Below are positions 50,416 through 59,577 of a stretch of DNA of 64,000 bases, in pieces (position 1 is the first letter of the stretch; each line of letters begins with the position of its first letter). Both the position numbers and the translations under genes were made by a program. Source of the DNA: DASWJZ01 sp963792885 (GTDB taxonomy: Bacteria; Pseudomonadota; Alphaproteobacteria; Rhizobiales; Afifellaceae); the NCBI GenBank assembly GCA_963792885.1, contig CAWBXX010000002.1, positions 992,001 through 1,056,000 of the forward strand. Direction: 5' to 3'. The notes beneath the pieces were generated by a model. The model did no database searches. It was given only the letters and a program-made list of their open reading frames with translations, and was not told the origin of the DNA.

Positions 50416-50853
50416 ATGAATCGGATCGGCCAGATTTTCGCGGGGATCGCGTTCCTCGTCGCCGCATCGGGTGCGGCCTTTGGGCAGGATGAGGTTCCTG
50501 CGGATGCACCTGCGGAAAAGGCGGCGACCGACGGCTCCGGCGAGCCGCCGGCGCCGATCTACGAGGCGAAGCTGCTGCGGCTCTCAGAGATACTGGGTTC
50601 GCTGAGCTTTCTCCGTAACCTGTGCGACGATGACGACGGTCCCGCCTGGCACGACGAGATGGACGCGCTCCTGAAGGCTGAGGATCCGCCGCCGCAGCGC
50701 CGCACGCGGCTCATCGCTCGCTTCAACCACGGCTTCGAAACCTATAACGCCGTCTACCGGACCTGCACGCCCTCTGCGCGGCTCGCGATCTCCCGCTACC
50801 TAGCCGAGGGTGAGTCGCTGGCAAGTGACGTCCGCGGCCGCTACAGTCAGTAG
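50416..50853 (+). CDS. TIGR02301 family protein, exported
   Basis: A 145-residue protein of the alphaproteobacterial TIGR02301 family of unknown function. A signal peptide ends about AFGQ; the conserved core is YEAKLLRLSEILGSLSFLRNLC with a terminal RYLAEGESLASDVRGRY. It is probably periplasmic. Two cysteines (CDDDD, RTCTP) could form a disulfide. Confidence 0.85.
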   Translation: MNRIGQIFAGIAFLVAASGAAFGQDEVPADAPAEKAATDGSGEPPAPIYEAKLLRLSEILGSLSFLRNLCDDDDGPAWHDEMDALLKAEDPPPQRRTRLIARFNHGFETYNAVYRTCTPSARLAISRYLAEGESLASDVRGRYSQ

Positions 50854-50942
50854 TGCGGCGGTTAAGAATCCTTTCACAATGTCGTGTGGAGGCCGCAGGC
50901 CGCATGTTAGGCGGTCGGGGCAACACCGAATCGGGGGCAAGA

Positions 50943-51197
50943 ATGCAAGATCTTGGGCGGCCGGATACCGATGAGCTTAAGATGCAGAAACGCGAGGCTT
51001 ATCAAAGGCTTTCGGCCGTTTGGGAAGATGCCTTGGTGGCCGGGATCGAATCAGAGGTCCTGGCGCATGTCGCGCTTTTCGCAGCTCTCGGCGACCTCAT
51101 CGCGACCTATGGCGAGGCGGCCGTCGCGGATTTCGCGGGGCGCCTACCGACCCGTATCGCCGCGGGCGAGTTCTCCATTCCGAGTCCGGTGCATTAG
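50943..51197 (+). CDS. Small hypothetical protein (84 aa)
   Basis: An 84-residue, mostly helical protein with KREAYQRLSAVWEDALVAGIE and FAALGDLIATYGEAAVADFAG. No signal, no membrane segment and no recognised family. The ATG at 50943 has a purine-rich GGGGGCAAGA upstream. Context with the adjacent unknown genes suggests a small conserved cluster, but function is unknown. Confidence 0.6.
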   Translation: MQDLGRPDTDELKMQKREAYQRLSAVWEDALVAGIESEVLAHVALFAALGDLIATYGEAAVADFAGRLPTRIAAGEFSIPSPVH

Positions 51198-51242
51198 CGG
51201 GGCGGTTGCGCGAGCGCGCCGTCGCCTCCTATCGTCATCCGG

Positions 51243-51899
51243 GTGAGGACCAGCGCTCCCGCCCGCCCAACACTCTTGCGGATCGCCTGCACCGCCGCAC
51301 TTGTCGTGGCGCCTGTCTTCTCCGGTGTGCCTCGGTACTTCGTTGTCGCGCAAGCGGCCGCTGCTGCGCCGGCGGATGCGGGAGCAGAGCCCGCGGCGAC
51401 GGATGCACCGCCGGCGGAAAATCCGAACGCGCCGCTTCCCACCATCCTGCGCTCTGAATCCGATCTGCCTGAGCCCGTCCGCGAGACTCGGCGCAAGCTG
51501 ATCGAGGCGGCAAAGTCCGGCGACATCGAGCGCCTGCGCGCGCTGATGGGCGCTCAGGCGGAACCGCCGTCCGTCGCCTTCGGCGATCCCGGCGACCCGA
51601 TCGAGTACCTGAAGGCGCTTGCCGCCGACGCTGAAGGTCGCGAGATCCTTGCGATCCTTCTCGAAGTGCTTCAGTCCGGCTTCGTTCATGTCGACGCGGG
51701 CACCGACGACGATCAATACGTCTGGCCCTATTTCGCGAACTATCCGCTGAACGCGCTGACGCCCGAGCAGCTCGTCGAGCTCTTCACGCTACTGACTGCG
51801 GCCGACTACGAGGATATGAAATCGTACGGTGCCTACACGTTCTTCCGCGTAGGAATCGCGAAGGACGGTCGCTGGCTCTATTTCCTCGCCGGCGACTGA
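51243..51899 (+). CDS. Exported hypothetical protein (218 aa)
   Basis: A 218-residue protein with a signal-like N-terminus (LLRIACTAALVVAPVFSG), an alanine/proline-rich linker and a conserved C-terminal domain RKLIEAAKSGDIERLRALMG, QYVWPYFANYPLNALTPEQLVELF and MKSYGAYTFFRVGIAKDGRW. It resembles rhizobial exported proteins of unknown function. GTG start at 51243. It ends four bases from the flippase stop (convergent). Confidence 0.72.
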   Translation: MRTSAPARPTLLRIACTAALVVAPVFSGVPRYFVVAQAAAAAPADAGAEPAATDAPPAENPNAPLPTILRSESDLPEPVRETRRKLIEAAKSGDIERLRALMGAQAEPPSVAFGDPGDPIEYLKALAADAEGREILAILLEVLQSGFVHVDAGTDDDQYVWPYFANYPLNALTPEQLVELFTLLTAADYEDMKSYGAYTFFRVGIAKDGRWLYFLAGD

Positions 51900-51902
51900 G
51901 CC

Positions 51903-53312
51903 TCACTCCGCCGGCGTTCGAAGCGCTGAGTTCCGCCCGGAAAGCCCCGCGAAGCCGGAAGCGGCGATGACCGCGAGGATCGACGTGCGGATGCCGAGCT
52001 TCTTCCACACCGCATAGGAGAGCCACAGCGCCCGCAGCGTCAGTGCCGCCGCGCTTGCCGTGGCAGCGCCGTTCAGGCCGAACGGGATGATGAGAGCGAC
52101 GGCGAGGACGACATTGATCGCCACGATCGCGAGATAGGTCGAGGCGGAGACATTGCTGTGTCCGGTCATGTTGAGCATGTCCTCCGCCGGACCGGCGGCG
52201 ACCCGCGCGAAGACGCCAGCGGCGAGGATCACGAGCGGCACGTAGCCTTCCTCGAAGCCGTGTCCGAACATGCCGAGCAGCCGGTCGCCTCCCGCGATCA
52301 TGGCCACGACCGCGATCGCAGCGATGCTGAAGGTGGTCGCCGCGACGGAGCGGCAGAGCCGCTGCAGCTCGTCGTGGTCGCCGCGCGTGTGGCTTGCGGA
52401 GAAGAGATGCGCCGTGCCGACCGTCGCCGCATAGGGCACAAGGTTCACCACCTGGATGATACGCGTCGCGGCAAAATAGATGGCGATCTCCGCCGGGCTC
52501 ACGAAGAAAGAGAGCACCAGCACGTCGGCGAAGGAGGAGAGGTGCTGTGCCGCGTAGAGTACGGCGAAGGGGGCCGAGCCCCTGACCCATTCGCGCGGCC
52601 GGTAGGCGACAGGTCCGGGCGGAACGACTCGGCGGAGCCGGTAGAGGATCGTCGTCGCCTGGTAGGCGATCGAGATCGTCATGGCGAGCACCAGGCAGAC
52701 GAAGCCGGTCTGCGCCGTCGCCGTGAAGCCGAGCCGTACCGCCGCGACCATGATGAGGAGGAGCAGGCCGTGGCGCAGGATGTAGTTTGGCAGGAGCGCC
52801 GGGATCGTCCAGTTATAGCTGCGGCCGAGCCCCTCAAAGAAGGCCTGCAGACAGGCAAAGGGGATCGACACCGCCATGAACGCCATCGGCATAAGGTAAT
52901 CGTGCTCGATCAAACCCTCGGCGAGGGGAAGAAGCGCGATCAGAAGCGCAGCGAACGCGACTGACGCGACGAGCATGACGAGCGGCGCGAAGCGGATGAA
53001 GCCGCGCAAGTAGTCGTCCTCGCCGCGCGCGCGAAGCTGCGCCACGTAGCGGACGGGCGAGTCGCCAAAGCCAAGCGTCGCGACGGCCGAGAAGACCAGG
53101 AACCACACCCAGGTATAGGCGAAGACGCCGTATTCGTATTGGCCCATCAACCGGGCGAAGACGACCTGCGCGAGATAGGCGAGCGCGGCGCTCGTAAGCC
53201 GGATGGCAAGCGCGATCGCGGCCGAGCGCCGCGCCGCGCCCGCCGTGTCGTCGCGGGTGACGAAGTCGCGGGTGCGCTGAAGAAGCTCGCGCACGCGTCC
53301 GCCGGAAAGCAT
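51903..53312 (-). CDS. Polysaccharide biosynthesis flippase (Wzx/MATE-like)
   Basis: A 469-residue inner-membrane protein of the oligosaccharide flippase superfamily with about fourteen helices. The typical segment MGQYEYGVFAYTWVWFLVFSAVATLGFGDSP leads the first half; LPNYILRHGLLLLIMVA and CLVLAMTISIAYQ follow. It likely moves lipid-linked sugars across the inner membrane, but no glycan cluster adjoins it. Start 53312 is uncertain; a TTG start at 53348 is possible. Confidence 0.87.
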   Translation of the reverse strand: MLSGGRVRELLQRTRDFVTRDDTAGAARRSAAIALAIRLTSAALAYLAQVVFARLMGQYEYGVFAYTWVWFLVFSAVATLGFGDSPVRYVAQLRARGEDDYLRGFIRFAPLVMLVASVAFAALLIALLPLAEGLIEHDYLMPMAFMAVSIPFACLQAFFEGLGRSYNWTIPALLPNYILRHGLLLLIMVAAVRLGFTATAQTGFVCLVLAMTISIAYQATTILYRLRRVVPPGPVAYRPREWVRGSAPFAVLYAAQHLSSFADVLVLSFFVSPAEIAIYFAATRIIQVVNLVPYAATVGTAHLFSASHTRGDHDELQRLCRSVAATTFSIAAIAVVAMIAGGDRLLGMFGHGFEEGYVPLVILAAGVFARVAAGPAEDMLNMTGHSNVSASTYLAIVAINVVLAVALIIPFGLNGAATASAAALTLRALWLSYAVWKKLGIRTSILAVIAASGFAGLSGRNSALRTPAE

Positions 53313-53401
53313 CGTTGTGAGGCTCAAGTCCGCTCCAGGCCGCTTCAAGGAGGGTTAGGCCTTCTCTAACAGCCGCGGCTTAAGGGAGCGTAGCGCCCTC
53401 G

Positions 53402-54739
53402 TCAGGCGTGGTTACCAAGCGTCGCCAGGAAGCGCACCGGGCAGCCTTCGCCGCGGGCAAGAAGCTCGCCCTCCCACATGACGCGCCGGCCGCGAACAAT
53501 GGTGCCGACCGGCCAGCCTGTCACATTCATACCCGCGTAAGGTGTCCAGCCGGCGCGCGAGGCGCTCCAGGAGTTCTCGATTCTCACTGAGCGCTTCAGG
53601 TCAGCCACGGTGAAATCGGCGTCGTAGCCGACCGCGATCCGCCCCTTTCCGGCGATGCCGAAGAGTCGCGCCGGACCGGCGCTGGTCATGTCCATGAAGC
53701 GCAGCAGTGACAGGCGTCCCTTGGCGACGTGGTCGAGCATGACGGGCACGAGCGTCTGCACGCCCGGCATGCCGGAGGGCGACGCCGGGTAGGGCTTCTC
53801 CTTCTCCTCAAGCGTATGCGGCGCATGGTCGGAGCCGAGGATGTCGGCGGTGCCGTCGGCGACGCCGGCCCAAACGCCTTCGCGATGCGATGCGTCGCGG
53901 ATCGGGGGGTTCATCTGCAACAGCGTGCCGAGGCGCAGATAGTCGTCGGCCGAGAAAGTCAGGTGATGCGGCGTCACCTCGACGGACGCGATGTCCTTGT
54001 GGCCGGCGAGGAAGAGCATCTCCTCTGCTGTCGAGACGTGGAGCACGTGGATGGGCGCACCGGTCTCGCGCGCGATTCTGACGAGCCGCAGCGTCGAGGA
54101 GAGTGCGGTCTCCGCGTCACGCCACACCGGATGGCTCGACGGATCGCCGGCGACACGCATGCGAAAGCGGTCCGTCAGGCGGAACTCGTCCTCGGAATGA
54201 AAGGCGGCGCGTCGCCGAGTCTTCTTGAGGATCGCGCGCACACCGGCATCGTCGGCGACGAGCAGCGAGCCGGTCGAGGAGCCCATGAAGACCTTGATGC
54301 CGGCCGCGCCAGGCAGGCGCTCGAGCTCGGGGATGTCTTCGGCATTCTCCGCCGTCCCGCCGACCCAGAACGCGTGGTCGCAGTGCATGCGGCCCTTGGC
54401 GCGCTTCAGCTTGTCCTCAAGCGCCGCCGAATCGATCGTGAGCGGATCCGTGTTCGGCATCTCGAAGACGGCGGTGACGCCGCCCATGACCGCGGCGAGC
54501 GAGCCCGTCTCAAGGTTCTCCTTGTGCTCCGCGCCGGGCTCGCGGAAATGCACTTGGGTGTCGATGACGCCGGGGAAGATCGTAAGCCCCGATGCATCGA
54601 TCACCTCGGCTGCATCGGCGGCGGGGAGATCGCCGAGCGCGGCGATCCGCCCGTCCTGGACCCCGATGTCGCGCACCCCAATTCCGTCGTGGTTCACGAC
54701 GCTGCCGCGGCGGATGAGGAGGTCGAAAGTCTTAGGCAT
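53402..54739 (-). CDS. pyrC: Dihydroorotase-like amidohydrolase (first HxH His replaced by Gln)
   Basis: A 445-residue amidohydrolase most similar to type I dihydroorotases. The zinc motif that is normally HxH reads QVH (Gln62-Val-His64) in GVIDTQVHFREPG; the carboxylated Lys is in GIKVFMGSSTGSLL; other ligands occur in FHSEDE, HVLHVST and the catalytic Asp in GSDHAPH. DHOase closes carbamoyl-aspartate to dihydroorotate in pyrimidine synthesis. The Gln may be a clade feature; activity is unverified. ATG at 54739; longer frames are not family-like. Confidence 0.85.
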   Translation of the reverse strand: MPKTFDLLIRRGSVVNHDGIGVRDIGVQDGRIAALGDLPAADAAEVIDASGLTIFPGVIDTQVHFREPGAEHKENLETGSLAAVMGGVTAVFEMPNTDPLTIDSAALEDKLKRAKGRMHCDHAFWVGGTAENAEDIPELERLPGAAGIKVFMGSSTGSLLVADDAGVRAILKKTRRRAAFHSEDEFRLTDRFRMRVAGDPSSHPVWRDAETALSSTLRLVRIARETGAPIHVLHVSTAEEMLFLAGHKDIASVEVTPHHLTFSADDYLRLGTLLQMNPPIRDASHREGVWAGVADGTADILGSDHAPHTLEEKEKPYPASPSGMPGVQTLVPVMLDHVAKGRLSLLRFMDMTSAGPARLFGIAGKGRIAVGYDADFTVADLKRSVRIENSWSASRAGWTPYAGMNVTGWPVGTIVRGRRVMWEGELLARGEGCPVRFLATLGNHA

Positions 54740-54849
54740 CGGCGGCTTTCTCGCTCCCCCTTGTGGTTGGGGGCAGGGGAGGGGTAACTCCCATCGGATT
54801 GCAGGCAATCCTTGTCGAGCGCAAGCGCGCGGAGCCTTGAAGCGAGAGA

Positions 54850-55707
54850 ATGCCCACCGCCCATCTTGATGACCGCGCCGTCGTCCGCGTCGCCGGGCCG
54901 GATGCGAAGGCGCTTCTCCACAATGTGATGACGCTCGACATGGATGGCGTCGATCGCGACGGCAGCGGCTATGGTGCGCTGCTGACGCCGCAAGGCAAGA
55001 TCCTCTGGGACTTCGTGCTCCACAAGGACCCGGACGGCTATGCGGCCGATGTCCGAGCGAGCGAGGCTGAGGCCTTCATCAAGCGGCTTCTGCTCTACAA
55101 GCTCCGGGCGAAAGTCGAGATCGCGCTCGCGCCGGATCGCGCAGTCTACGTCGCATGGGACGGCGGGGAGGGAGAGAAGGCCCATCTCGATCCGCGGCTT
55201 GCGGCGCTTGGGCTCCGCTGGATTGCGGGGAACGGCGCGTTCGCGACCGATGCCTCCGCAGCCGATTGGCACCGCCACCGCATCGCCCATGCGATTCCCG
55301 AAGGCGGTTTGGACTTCATTCTCGGCGACGCCTTTCCCTTCGACGCAGGAATGGACTCACTCCACGGCGTCGATTTCCAGAAGGGCTGCTACATCGGGCA
55401 GGAGGTCGTGAGCCGCATGCGCCATCGCGGCACTGCGCGACGCCGCATCGTCGCGCTCGAAGCTGGCGGCCCATTGCCGGAGCCCGGCGCGGAGATCGTC
55501 GCAGGCGGGCGTCCGCTCGGCCGGCTCGGCTCGTCCGCCTACGGGCATGCGATCGGCGTCGTCAGGCTGGACCGGCTGCGCGCCGCCCTCGATGAGAAGC
55601 TGCCGGTGCGCGTCGGCTCAGAGGAACTGGCCGTCGCGCTTCCCGCTTGGGCCACCTACGACTGGCCGGCCCCCTCGGCCGTCGCTACGAGCGCGGGGGA
55701 GGACTGA
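54850..55707 (+). CDS. ygfZ: YgfZ/GcvT-domain folate-binding protein
   Basis: A 285-residue YgfZ family protein with the signature KGCYIGQE in FQKGCYIGQEVVSRMRHRG. YgfZ assists repair and synthesis of some iron-sulfur enzymes, probably using folate. The GcvT-like fold is apparent in the N-terminal half (YGALLTPQGKILWDFVLHK). The next gene (HD) begins with GTG in the stop (TGAGTG), suggesting coupling. Confidence 0.92.
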   Translation: MPTAHLDDRAVVRVAGPDAKALLHNVMTLDMDGVDRDGSGYGALLTPQGKILWDFVLHKDPDGYAADVRASEAEAFIKRLLLYKLRAKVEIALAPDRAVYVAWDGGEGEKAHLDPRLAALGLRWIAGNGAFATDASAADWHRHRIAHAIPEGGLDFILGDAFPFDAGMDSLHGVDFQKGCYIGQEVVSRMRHRGTARRRIVALEAGGPLPEPGAEIVAGGRPLGRLGSSAYGHAIGVVRLDRLRAALDEKLPVRVGSEELAVALPAWATYDWPAPSAVATSAGED

Positions 55708-56334
55708 GTGCCCGACCGCGCCGGCGCGCCTGCTCGCGCATGGCAGCGGATGCTGTCGGGCCGCCGGCTCGATCTGCTCGATCCGTCGCCGCTCGACGTC
55801 GAGATTGAAGACATTGCGCATGGTCTCGCGCGCGTCGCGCGCTGGAACGGCCAGACCTTCGGCGACAACGCATTTTCCGTCGCGCAGCATTCGTTGCTGG
55901 TGGAGCGCGTTCATCATCTGCAGCATCCCGCCACAACTGCGCGCGAAAAACTTGCGACGCTTCTCCACGACGCGCCGGAATACGTAATCGGCGACCTGAT
56001 CTCGCCGTTCAAGGCGGTGATCGACGTCGCATATCGTGAGGTGGAGGGGCGGCTGCACCGCGCCGTCAGACTTCGGTTCGGTCTCCCGATCGCTTTGCCT
56101 CAGCAGATGGCGGGCCGCATCAAGAAGGCCGATCAGACCGCCGCCTATTTCGAAGCCGTGAGGCTTGCCGGCTTCGCCGAAAAGGAGGCCGAGCGCTTCT
56201 TTGGCCGGCCCGGCACCATCGACGCTACGCAGGTCGAAGCCATCCTCGACCCGTGGTCTGCGAAGAAAGCCGAATCGCTTTATTTGAAAGCCGTCAAACG
56301 GGCAGCGAAGGCTGCAACCGCGGAGGTGACATGA
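55708..56334 (+). CDS. HD domain hydrolase
   Basis: A 208-residue HD-superfamily metallohydrolase. Metal ligands are in SVAQHSLLVERVHHL and LLHDAPEYVIGDLISP (HD), with a further Asp late (IKKADQTAAYFEA). It resembles YfbR-type nucleotidases and other small HD enzymes. GTG start at 55708 directly follows the ygfZ stop; stop overlaps the next gene as ATGA. Confidence 0.83.
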   Translation: MPDRAGAPARAWQRMLSGRRLDLLDPSPLDVEIEDIAHGLARVARWNGQTFGDNAFSVAQHSLLVERVHHLQHPATTAREKLATLLHDAPEYVIGDLISPFKAVIDVAYREVEGRLHRAVRLRFGLPIALPQQMAGRIKKADQTAAYFEAVRLAGFAEKEAERFFGRPGTIDATQVEAILDPWSAKKAESLYLKAVKRAAKAATAEVT

Positions 56335-56846
56335 GCGCGATCGTCGTCTGCCCGCTCTCGCGCCTCGCGGAGACCGTCGCGGCTTACAGCGCGAGTCATA
56401 TCGTGACGCTGGTCAACAGCGGCACGATCTTCGCGCGCCCTCCCGTGGTCGATGCCGCGAACCACCTCCACGTCGCCATTCACGACATCTCCGCGCCGGC
56501 CGAAGGCATGGTGTGCCCGGCCGAGGAGCACGTGAACGAGTATCTCGAGTTCATGGAGCGCTGGGACCGGGCCGCGCCGATCGTCGTCCACTGCTACGCC
56601 GGGATAAGCCGCTCGACCGCCGCGGCATTCTCCGCGCTCTGTGCCGCGCGCCCCGACCTCGACGAAGAGGTGATCGCGCTTCGCCTGCGCGCGCGCTCGC
56701 CCGAAGCGACACCGAATGCGCGCTTCGTGGCGATCGCCGATGATATCCTCGGGCGCTCCGGCCGCATGGTGAAAGCGGTGGAGAGGATCGGCCGCGGCGC
56801 CGAAGCCTTCGAGGGGACGGTCTTCGCGCTTCACATCGATGAGTGA
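56331..56846 (+). CDS. Dual-specificity / tyrosine phosphatase-like protein
   Basis: A 171-residue cysteine phosphatase with the P-loop HCYAGISRS (HCx5R) in APIVVHCYAGISRSTAAAF. The catalytic Asp is likely in the HDISAPAEG region. Such rhizobial proteins act on tyrosine-phosphorylated protein or on phosphoinositide-like substrates; the target is unknown. Start ATG overlaps the HD stop; stop overlaps the nadQ start. Confidence 0.85.
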   Translation: MSAIVVCPLSRLAETVAAYSASHIVTLVNSGTIFARPPVVDAANHLHVAIHDISAPAEGMVCPAEEHVNEYLEFMERWDRAAPIVVHCYAGISRSTAAAFSALCAARPDLDEEVIALRLRARSPEATPNARFVAIADDILGRSGRMVKAVERIGRGAEAFEGTVFALHIDE

Positions 56847-57849
56847 TCGGACCGCTACCCGCGGCGCTTCCGCGTCCGCCACCGCAGCGATCGAGGTCGG
56901 CCTCAACGCCGCGATCGTCGCGGTGGAGAATGTCACGCCGCTGATCCTGGTCGTCGAGACGGGGCGCGGCGCGCATGACAGCCTGCCCTTCGGTCCCTTC
57001 GATCCTGTCGGCCACCGCACGCTGGAGATAGGGCTCCGCGCCTGGGTGGAGGCGCAGACGCATCTGAAGCTCGGCTATGTCGAGCAGCTCTACACCTTCG
57101 GCGACCGCGGCCGGCATGCGGAGCCCTCCGCGCGCGACCCGCGCGTCATGTCGGTCGGCTATCTCGCGCTCGCCCGCCGGTCGCCGGAGTCGGACGAGGT
57201 GCTGGCCCGCTCCGGTGTGGCGTGGCGGCCGTGGTACGGCTACCTCCCCTGGGAGGACTGGCGCGGCGGAAGGCCGACGCCGCTCGACGCCATGCTTCCG
57301 CTTCTTGCCGAGTGGTCGGCGGAGAGGCCGGACAGGGACGCGCCGGCGCGTGCGATCTCAAGGCGTGATCGGATCAGACTCGCCTTCGGTATTGGCGACG
57401 TGCCGTGGGATGAGGAGCGGGGGCTGGAGCGTTTCGAGCTTCTCTACGAGGCGGGGCTCTTGGAAGAGGCGCGCCGCGATGGCCGTCCGGCGGCGCTCGA
57501 ACGAAATGACCAGCCGGCGCTTGGGCTGCCGATGCGCCACGATCATCGCCGCATCCTGGCGACCGCGATCTCGCGATTGCGCGGCAAGCTGAAATATCGT
57601 CCGGTGGTCTTCGAGCTGATGCCGGAGACGTTCACCCTGACCGAGCTGCAAAGGACCGTCGAAGCCATCTTCGGCCAGCATCTCCACAAGCAGAATTTCC
57701 GCCGCCTCGTCGAGAAAGGCCAGTTGGTCGAGCCGACCGGCGGCACTGCGACGGCGACCGGCGGCCGGCCCGCCGCGCTTTTCCGCTTCCGCCGCGAGGT
57801 GCTGCAGGAGCGGCCCGCGCCCGGCTTCCGGCTTGGAGGGCGTGCATGA
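56839..57849 (+). CDS. nadQ: NAD synthesis regulator NadQ-like
   Basis: A 336-residue protein whose N-terminal half resembles a NUDIX fold but lacks a canonical NUDIX box, with LGYVEQLYTFGDRGRH; the C-terminal part is a winged helix with PETFTLTELQRTVEAIFGQ, HKQNFRRLVEKGQLVE. This matches COG4111, the alphaproteobacterial NAD regulator NadQ. It should sense an NAD metabolite and repress nadABC; a palindrome upstream of nadA lies 17 kb away. Annotation rests on domain pattern. Confidence 0.82.
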   Translation: MSDRTATRGASASATAAIEVGLNAAIVAVENVTPLILVVETGRGAHDSLPFGPFDPVGHRTLEIGLRAWVEAQTHLKLGYVEQLYTFGDRGRHAEPSARDPRVMSVGYLALARRSPESDEVLARSGVAWRPWYGYLPWEDWRGGRPTPLDAMLPLLAEWSAERPDRDAPARAISRRDRIRLAFGIGDVPWDEERGLERFELLYEAGLLEEARRDGRPAALERNDQPALGLPMRHDHRRILATAISRLRGKLKYRPVVFELMPETFTLTELQRTVEAIFGQHLHKQNFRRLVEKGQLVEPTGGTATATGGRPAALFRFRREVLQERPAPGFRLGGRA

Positions 57850-58427
57850 TTCGGGTCCCGCTCGTCTTCATCCGCCACGGCGAGACGGACTGGAACCGCG
57901 AGCTTCGCTTCCAGGGTCAGCGCGACATTCCGCTCAACGCGCGCGGCCGCCTGCAGGCGGAGCGGAACGGCCGTACCGTTGCCGGCATCCTTCGCGACGG
58001 CGAATGGCGACTAGTGGCATCCCCCCTCGGCCGTGCCGAGGAGACGATGCGGATCGTGCTGAAGACAGCCGGCGAGGCGGCGCGCAGCTTCGAGACGGAT
58101 GCGACGCTGATGGAGGCGAACTACGGCGACTGGGAGGGGCTGAGGATCGCAGACATCGCCGCGCGCTTCCCCAAGGAGGGACGCGCGCGCGAGGCCGACA
58201 AATGGGGCTACGTGCCGCCCAACGGCGAGAGCTACAAGATGGTGGCGGAGCGGGTCGCACTGTGGCTGGAGACCCTCGAAGGCCCGACCTTCGTTGTTGC
58301 GCATGGCGGCATCCTGCGTGCGCTGATGTACCTTCTCGCCGGGCTCCCCGGGCACGACGCTCCGCATCTTGCCGTGCCGCAGGACCGCGTGATCCTCTTC
58401 ACGCAAAGCGATGTGCTGACGATCTGA
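57846..58427 (+). CDS. Histidine phosphatase family protein (phosphoglycerate mutase-like)
   Basis: A 193-residue histidine phosphatase. The nucleophile His is in FIRHGETDWNRELRFQG; the second His in FVVAHGGILRALMYLLAG; the Glu region is EANYGDWEGLR. A 2H-phosphatase such as PhoE/CobC type. Start overlaps nadQ stop as ATGA, so translation is coupled. Substrate unknown. Confidence 0.87.
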   Translation: MIRVPLVFIRHGETDWNRELRFQGQRDIPLNARGRLQAERNGRTVAGILRDGEWRLVASPLGRAEETMRIVLKTAGEAARSFETDATLMEANYGDWEGLRIADIAARFPKEGRAREADKWGYVPPNGESYKMVAERVALWLETLEGPTFVVAHGGILRALMYLLAGLPGHDAPHLAVPQDRVILFTQSDVLTI

Positions 58428-58476
58428 GTTTGACGGTCCCGTGCCGCCCGCCTAGAGGTGGCGCCGGGTTTCAACC

Positions 58477-59577
58477 ATGTCGCACAACACGTTCGGCCAT
58501 CTTTTCCGCGTCACCACCTGGGGCGAAAGCCACGGGGCGGCGGTCGGCTGCGTGGTCGACGGCTGTCCGCCGAGGATTCCGATCTCCGCGGCGGAGATTC
58601 AGGCCTACCTCGACAAGCGCCGTCCGGGGCAGTCGCGCTTCACGACACAGCGCCACGAGCCGGATGAGGTGAAGATTCTCTCCGGCGTGTTCGAGGACGA
58701 GACGACCGGCGGGCTCGTCACCACCGGCGCGCCGATCTCGCTCATGATCGAGAACGTCGACCAACGCTCGAAGGACTATTCGGAGATCCGCGAGACCTAC
58801 CGTCCAGGTCACGCCGATTACACCTACGATGCGAAATACGGCATCCGCGACTATCGCGGCGGCGGGCGCTCCTCCGCGCGCGAGACGGCGATGCGCGTCG
58901 CCGCGGGCGCGATCGCGCGGAAGATCGTACCGGGCCTTTCCGTGCGCGGCGCGCTGGTCCGGATCGGTGAGATTGAGATCGACCGCGCGCGCTGGGATTG
59001 GAACGAGGTCGACAACAATCCGTTCTTCTCGCCGGATGCGGAGACCGCGAAGACATGGGAGCCCTATCTCGACGGCATCCGTAAGGAAGGCTCCTCGGTC
59101 GGCGCGGTTGTCGAAGTGGTCGCCGACGGCGTGCCGGTCGGGCTCGGCGCGCCGGTCTATGGCAAGCTCGATCAGGACATCGCCTCAGCGATGATGTCGA
59201 TCAACGCAGTGAAGGGTGTCGAGATAGGCAACGGCTTTCAGGCGGCGCGTATCCGCGGCGAGGAGAACGCAGACGAGATGCGGATCGGCAACGACGGCAA
59301 GCCTGTGTTCCTGTCCAACAATGCCGGCGGCATTTTGGGCGGCATCTCGACCGGACAGCCGGTCGTCTGCCGCTTCGCGGTGAAGCCGACCTCGTCGATT
59401 CTGAAGCCCGTGAAAGGCATCACGCGCTCCGGCGAGAACATCGACCTTGTCACAAAGGGCCGCCACGACCCCTGCGTCGGCATTCGCGCCGTGCCGGTCG
59501 GCGAGGCGATGCTCGCGATCGTGCTCGCCGACCATTATTTGCGCCACCGCGCGCAGACCGGGGCATCGTCGGTGTGA
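58477..59577 (+). CDS. aroC: Chorismate synthase
   Basis: A 366-residue FMN-dependent enzyme that converts EPSP to chorismate. MSHNTFGHLFRVTTWGESHGAAVGCVVDG, the FETTGGLVTTGAPI-type EDETTGGLVTTGAPISLMI and GGGRSSARETAMRVAAGAIA are diagnostic. Intact full length. The stop overlaps a GTG of the next gene (GTGA). Confidence 0.97.
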   Translation: MSHNTFGHLFRVTTWGESHGAAVGCVVDGCPPRIPISAAEIQAYLDKRRPGQSRFTTQRHEPDEVKILSGVFEDETTGGLVTTGAPISLMIENVDQRSKDYSEIRETYRPGHADYTYDAKYGIRDYRGGGRSSARETAMRVAAGAIARKIVPGLSVRGALVRIGEIEIDRARWDWNEVDNNPFFSPDAETAKTWEPYLDGIRKEGSSVGAVVEVVADGVPVGLGAPVYGKLDQDIASAMMSINAVKGVEIGNGFQAARIRGEENADEMRIGNDGKPVFLSNNAGGILGGISTGQPVVCRFAVKPTSSILKPVKGITRSGENIDLVTKGRHDPCVGIRAVPVGEAMLAIVLADHYLRHRAQTGASSV

